DNA from: Bacteroidota bacterium
GTDB taxonomy: Bacteria > Bacteroidota > Rhodothermia > Balneolales > HLUCCA01
Reading direction: 5' to 3'
DNA: 64,000 nucleotides
Assembly (NCBI GenBank): GCA_020832235.1
Contig: JAFIEZ010000007.1
Coordinates: 186,001 to 250,000 of the forward strand
Below, one piece after another: positions 60,431 through 64,000 of the stretch. Position numbers and translations under genes: made by a program. Under the pieces are notes generated by a model. It had not been told where the DNA came from and ran no database searches. It worked only from the letters and a program-made list of their open reading frames with translations. Position 1 is the stretch's first letter. Each line of letters opens with the position of its first letter.

Positions 60431-61888
60431 CTAATCCAGAAGCTGAACCAGCAACATCAAGTTGTCTGTTAGAGGCGTTTGTACAATCAGATAGGTCAGT
60501 ATTGCTATTATGGTAAGTGAGTACATTACAGGACCTACAATGTTGAATTTTTTTCTGATTTGTTGTTGATAGGGTGCAATGTCAGCAGCAGCAATGATCA
60601 CAGAAGCTCCCAGAATTATTAGGGTAAAGCCGCTGATAAGAAGATGTATAGAACCGTGTACCTGATTGAGTTGTAAAACTGCCATCAGTGTTGCTGCAAG
60701 TACAACAATATGAAGCGGATATACGTACAGTTGCAGAATTTGTCCCGGCGATACCCTGCCACCAGCCGCAACAAACAGCCAAATTGTACCTAATAATATC
60801 AGGCTGATTGAAATTGCAAATCCAATACCGAAAACAATAAACTCATTGAACATTACTGCATACAAATTGGGTGCATGCATGTACAAGCTGCTGAAGATAA
60901 GATGAGTATCCAGAGCCTGAGTAAGTGCCATCAGAAACAACCCGAAAAAAAGACTGATCACAAAAATGGAAATAGGGACATCGTTTTCTGTTTTTAGCCT
61001 TCTGTTCATCACGTCATTAACGTAGAAATTGTGCGTAAATACGTATCTGCTCAAAGCCCTGTGATAATGACCGTTTCCAAAGAAAAACATCCCAAATACT
61101 AACCAGCAAATCAGCAGGGCCATTATCGTAATACTTACATAAGGTCTGGTCTCTTCTACATCCGATAGTGCAAAAATCGGGTTGTCCTGGGTTGTAAATT
61201 CAGCAATTAGAGGAAATATTCGTTGGTCCTTACGTTGCAGGTGCTGTACATAACTAAATGGAATAATAATTTCGTGACGTTGCTCTATTGCCTGCTGCAA
61301 AACAGATCTGAGTTGCAAGGCCGGACTCTGGTCGAGCATTCCAGGGATGATGTACACCGTAGAAGCGAAAGGTAACGACTCCATATCACGGAGTTCATCG
61401 ATGGCTAAAATGTGATGAAAAGTAGAGGGAGAGAGCCTTTCACTGGCTTTTGGGGTCGTGACTATTGCTCCCCTTGAACTCTCGGCCAGTGGGGATTCAT
61501 CATGTTTTGTGTTTAAAAAGTCCAGTGTCTTTTCGGATGCCAGTGGGTGATATGCAAGGATATACGTGTGGATACTCAATCCCGCTCTACGATAAAAAAC
61601 TACCGGATCAGTTATCGCAGTGGATAGAGAATCGGTATGATGTTTTAAGTCGAATCCGCGGATGAACTGCAACCCTGAGCTGAGCCATAGTGGTTTACCC
61701 GTCTCTTTTACTGTATTTATATCTGATGCTGGTAAGATGCCATCAATCAAAAAAAAGTGAAACGGAAGATCCACGGCTTCCGCTATACCTGATCTGGCAT
61801 CAATATGGGTGCCTACTTTAGCAGGTTGTGCCAGCAGTAAGGATGGGAACAGAAAGAAACCAAAAATGATAACCCTGACAAAGGACAT
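60431..61888 (-). CDS. Membrane protein of unknown function with N-terminal secreted domain
   Basis: A 485-residue protein. A signal peptide (about 5-20, ending LLAQ) precedes a ~230-residue extracytoplasmic region and then six or seven hydrophobic helices (about 250-480). No family is recognised by me. It lies 14 bases downstream of the Lrp-like gene on the same strand, so it is likely cotranscribed with a regulator of amino acid response. The soluble part has no evident catalytic motif. Convergent with rpoN. Confidence 0.65.
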   Translation of the reverse strand: MSFVRVIIFGFFLFPSLLLAQPAKVGTHIDARSGIAEAVDLPFHFFLIDGILPASDINTVKETGKPLWLSSGLQFIRGFDLKHHTDSLSTAITDPVVFYRRAGLSIHTYILAYHPLASEKTLDFLNTKHDESPLAESSRGAIVTTPKASERLSPSTFHHILAIDELRDMESLPFASTVYIIPGMLDQSPALQLRSVLQQAIEQRHEIIIPFSYVQHLQRKDQRIFPLIAEFTTQDNPIFALSDVEETRPYVSITIMALLICWLVFGMFFFGNGHYHRALSRYVFTHNFYVNDVMNRRLKTENDVPISIFVISLFFGLFLMALTQALDTHLIFSSLYMHAPNLYAVMFNEFIVFGIGFAISISLILLGTIWLFVAAGGRVSPGQILQLYVYPLHIVVLAATLMAVLQLNQVHGSIHLLISGFTLIILGASVIIAAADIAPYQQQIRKKFNIVGPVMYSLTIIAILTYLIVQTPLTDNLMLLVQLLD

Positions 61889-61902
61889 ACGTTTAGAAGT
61901 TA

Positions 61903-62379
61903 TTATCGGGTACCGGGTGTCGTTTTAACTTCTATCTGTCTTGTTTCTTTGTAACTGGTTAGAACAAGGTTCGAACGGGTTTTTTTAACACCATCCCAAG
62001 ACTGCAATCTTGATAGCAATCGCTCTAGTGATACGGTGTTTTGTGTTCGAATTTTAAGAATATGTGATCCGTCACCAGTAATAGAATGGCACTCCAACAC
62101 TTCGGGTTCAAGTACAACCCGCTCTACAAAAGCAGGGTAATTGTTAGATCCATCAACTTCAACAAAGATAAAACCTGTAATATCAAGGTCGAATTGCTTG
62201 GCATTTAAGATGGCATGATATCCCTCAATAAGATTTCTCTCCTCAAGTTTGCGCATACGTTCTGATACAGATGGAACGGACAATCCAACAATTTCAGCAA
62301 GTTTATTGCGCTGTGCGCGTCCGTTTTCTTGTAAATGATTTAATATGAGAACATCTGTTTCGTCTAGGTGATGTTGCAT
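61903..62379 (-). CDS. Lrp/AsnC family transcriptional regulator
   Basis: A 158-residue regulator with an N-terminal winged helix-turn-helix (LDETDVLILNHLQENGRAQRNKLAEIVGLSVPSVSERMRKLEERNLIEGYHA) and a C-terminal RAM ligand domain (GFIFVEVDG and ECHSITGDGSHILKIRT). These proteins bind amino acids and act as local or global regulators. It is adjacent to, but separated by a terminator from, citrate synthase. The downstream membrane protein could be a target or partner. Confidence 0.93.
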   Translation of the reverse strand: MQHHLDETDVLILNHLQENGRAQRNKLAEIVGLSVPSVSERMRKLEERNLIEGYHAILNAKQFDLDITGFIFVEVDGSNNYPAFVERVVLEPEVLECHSITGDGSHILKIRTQNTVSLERLLSRLQSWDGVKKTRSNLVLTSYKETRQIEVKTTPGTR

Positions 62380-62483
62380 AGGTCTAACAATTTAAAAGCT
62401 TAAGTTGATGCAGTAAAATCCTTAATAATTTAGGTGGATTTTGGTTCATTTAAAATACTTCTTTCGAAAAAGGATGTAATAAA

Positions 62484-62520
62484 CAAAAAAAGCCCGAATG
62501 CGGTTGCAAACGGGCTTTTT
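62484..62520 (-). terminator. Intrinsic terminator after citrate synthase
   Basis: The stem AAAAAGCCCG/CGGGCTTTTT (62487-62496 with 62511-62520) with a short loop and a T-run on the minus strand lies just beyond the citrate synthase stop. A clear Rho-independent terminator. Confidence 0.9.
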
Positions 62521-62541
62521 GCTAGTAAACTTTCGGAGAAG

Positions 62542-63699
62542 TTATCTGTCTTCGACTTTTACCCAAGGCAGGTTTTTCTCACCCAAATATAGTTGACGTG
62601 GACGAACAAGTCGGTTATTTTCCATTTGCTCTATGTAGTGAGCCGTCCATCCCGATATCCTGGCCATTGCAAAGATACACGTATACATATCAGGCATAAT
62701 ACCCATTGAGTAATATACTGTTGCTGAGAAAAAGTCAACATTCGGGTCAATGTTCTTTTCTTCTTTCATTACAGTAAGTATCGTTTCAGACCACTCGTAC
62801 AAGTATTCCATTTCAACTTCTTTAGCGAGGTCTTTGGCCATAACACGAATGAGTTTGGCGCGTGGGTCAAATGTTTTGTAAACACGATGTCCAAAACCCA
62901 TAACCTTTTCTTTACGCTCAAGTTTACCCTTAATAAATGCACGAATGTCAGTGTCTTTATCCAGACCTTTAAGCATATTCATTACCGCAGTATTGGCTCC
63001 GCCATGTAGGGGGCCTTTAAGCGAACCGATTGCTCCTGTTATGGAGGAGTGCATATCGGAAAGTGTTGAACCAATTGCTCTGGCAGAGAAGGTGGATGCA
63101 TTCATTCCGTGCTCTGCATGTGTAACAAGAAGCAGGTCCATTACACGCTCTGCTTTTGGACCCGGTTCCTCGTTGTTGATCATATACAGGAAGTTGAACG
63201 CTGTACTTCCCTTAGAAGCTGGTTTAACAATTTCGAGTCCCTTACGTGAGCGATCGTAGGCAGCTATGATCGTAGGCATCTTTGCGGTTAGTCGAATTGC
63301 TTTGCGCAGGTTCGCTTCCGGGGTATTGACTTCAGCGTCGGGGTCTGAATCAGCTAGCATAGATGTAGCTGTTCGCAAAACTGCCATCGGCTCCGATTTT
63401 TTATCAGTTGAGCTGATATAATTATAGACCGTCTCAGGTAGGTCGCGCTCGGCAACAAGCTTTTCGTGGAGTTCTGTAAGTTCATCTTTGTTTGGTAAGC
63501 GCTCGTTCCACAGCAGGAAACAAACTTCTTCGAAAGTTGCCTTCTCGGCAAGCAGCTCAATGTTATACCCGGCGTAAATGAGCTCTCCTTTTGCTCCGTC
63601 AATAAAACTTTTCTTAGAAGAAAAGGCGACGATGCCCTCTAATCCTTTATCCAGATATGGATATTCATTGACATCCTGGCCTGTTGTTTGGTTATTCAT
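62542..63699 (-). CDS. gltA: Citrate synthase
   Basis: A 385-residue citrate synthase that condenses acetyl-CoA and oxaloacetate in the TCA cycle. Catalytic residues are in AEHGMNAST (first His), GFGHRVYK (second His) and DFFSATVYY (Asp); GPLHGGANTAV and GIMPDMYT are also conserved. I used the Met in MNNQTTGQ because the upstream ~53 residues are unlike the family and lie in a promoter-like region. The short type resembles Gram-positive/archaeal CS, so a methylcitrate activity cannot be excluded. A TAACTTTG -7-type element lies ~105 bases upstream. Confidence 0.94.
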   Translation of the reverse strand: MNNQTTGQDVNEYPYLDKGLEGIVAFSSKKSFIDGAKGELIYAGYNIELLAEKATFEEVCFLLWNERLPNKDELTELHEKLVAERDLPETVYNYISSTDKKSEPMAVLRTATSMLADSDPDAEVNTPEANLRKAIRLTAKMPTIIAAYDRSRKGLEIVKPASKGSTAFNFLYMINNEEPGPKAERVMDLLLVTHAEHGMNASTFSARAIGSTLSDMHSSITGAIGSLKGPLHGGANTAVMNMLKGLDKDTDIRAFIKGKLERKEKVMGFGHRVYKTFDPRAKLIRVMAKDLAKEVEMEYLYEWSETILTVMKEEKNIDPNVDFFSATVYYSMGIMPDMYTCIFAMARISGWTAHYIEQMENNRLVRPRQLYLGEKNLPWVKVEDR

Positions 63700-64000
63700 C
63701 TTTCGTTCTATAGGTTGTAATGATTTCTGTTCTAAATAATATTGTGTGGAGCTGCAATCACATAGGTAACTCCATAAAAATTGTACTCTAAAAGAGAGAG
63801 TTGCAAAGTTAGTGATTTTGCATGTGTATACCGAATCGGTAGGTGCGAAGTTACACAAGATTACGATTTAACGTTGTAACTAACACTTCGTTCCGCGCCA
63901 AAAAAGCGATTCCCGCAAGTCATCGCTCCCGTTAGACGTAGGATGAAGCGTTAATTCGTTACCGTTTTTCTTTTTCTATATGTTTGGCCTCATTCCAAAG
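63700..64000 (-). promoter_or_regulatory. Upstream region of gltA with -7 element and TGCAAA inverted repeat
   Basis: No gene is visible in the last 301 bases. TAACTTTG on the minus strand (63804-63811) matches the Bacteroidota-type TAnnTTTG. It lies within a TGCAAA-N9-TTTGCA perfect inverted repeat (63802-63807 with 63817-63822), a possible operator. I see nothing in the remainder. Confidence 0.4.

Noticed and set aside
1-64000. Insertion sequences, tRNAs, rRNA or CRISPR arrays
   Set aside because: I looked for transposase motifs, terminal repeats, tRNA cloverleaf ends and direct-repeat spacing in the gene-free gaps and found none. A covariance-model scan (tRNAscan-SE, Infernal) would settle this.

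Overview
The window fits a Gram-negative, aerobic, pigmented bacterium of the Bacteroidota/Rhodothermota/Balneolota group. Signs for this are a DUF3098 membrane protein, a GldA/F/G-like ABC operon, a TonB energy transducer, CrtY-type lycopene cyclase, a DUF3109 protein next to RpoN, mostly weak Shine-Dalgarno sites, and a TAnnTTTG-type -7 element upstream of citrate synthase. The placement is inference; there is no rRNA or marker set here to prove it. I found no tRNA, rRNA, CRISPR array, insertion sequence, prophage or plasmid gene.

Layout. 1-5.2 kb (+): a catabolic block with the end of a class III CoA-transferase, a MaoC-like enoyl-CoA hydratase, an MmgE/PrpD protein, an aldehyde dehydrogenase and a zinc alcohol dehydrogenase. 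5.4-9.1 kb (+): a four-gene ABC operon (ATPase, ABC-2 permease, GldG-like protein, His-rich DUF4340-like protein). 9.1-12.1 kb: two divergent MFS transporters around a LacI-type palindrome. 12.2-14.1 kb: pterin carbinolamine dehydratase, an AlkA-like glycosylase and a small membrane protein. 14.1-21.3 kb (-): TatD, a membrane protein, a ligase-associated exonuclease, a MacAB-like exporter and an ATP-dependent DNA ligase. 21.6-24.5 kb (+): a 984-residue outer-membrane protein joining a zinc-peptidase domain, a TolB-like propeller and an Omp85-like barrel. 24.5-28.4 kb (-): an ABC pair, PdxB and a coiled-coil membrane protein.

28.5-35.9 kb (+): pyrimidine-nucleoside phosphorylase, then PspA with two helical partners, enoyl-CoA hydratase, a CNNM/CorC protein and a Ycf46-like AAA ATPase. 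This looks like an envelope-maintenance neighbourhood. 35.9-41.0 kb (-): Maf, a TPR protein, a secreted glutamine-amidotransferase-like protein and a THUMP-like methyltransferase. 41.1-46.0 kb (+): DUF3098, DUF92, a GltP-type symporter, a secreted TPR protein and a GHL10 hydrolase. 46.2-49.2 kb (-): lycopene cyclase, an anti-sigma-like protein and a TPR protein. 49.5-53.1 kb (+): a DASS transporter with an inserted soluble segment, a stand-alone receiver and a cyclic-nucleotide-domain histidine kinase. 53.3-57.8 kb: TonB (-) and DnaE (+). 57.9-60.4 kb (+): thioredoxin, DUF3109, RpoN. 60.4-63.7 kb (-): an unrecognised membrane protein, an Lrp/AsnC regulator and citrate synthase.

Most genes are chromosomal housekeeping or envelope genes in short co-directional operons. 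The strongest leads are the PspA/coiled-coil/AAA cluster, the peptidase-propeller-Omp85 protein, the ligase/exonuclease pair split by an exporter, the AlkA-like protein without an evident catalytic Asp, and the receiver/kinase pair with an inserted DHp domain. All assignments are by reading motifs; no database search was possible.
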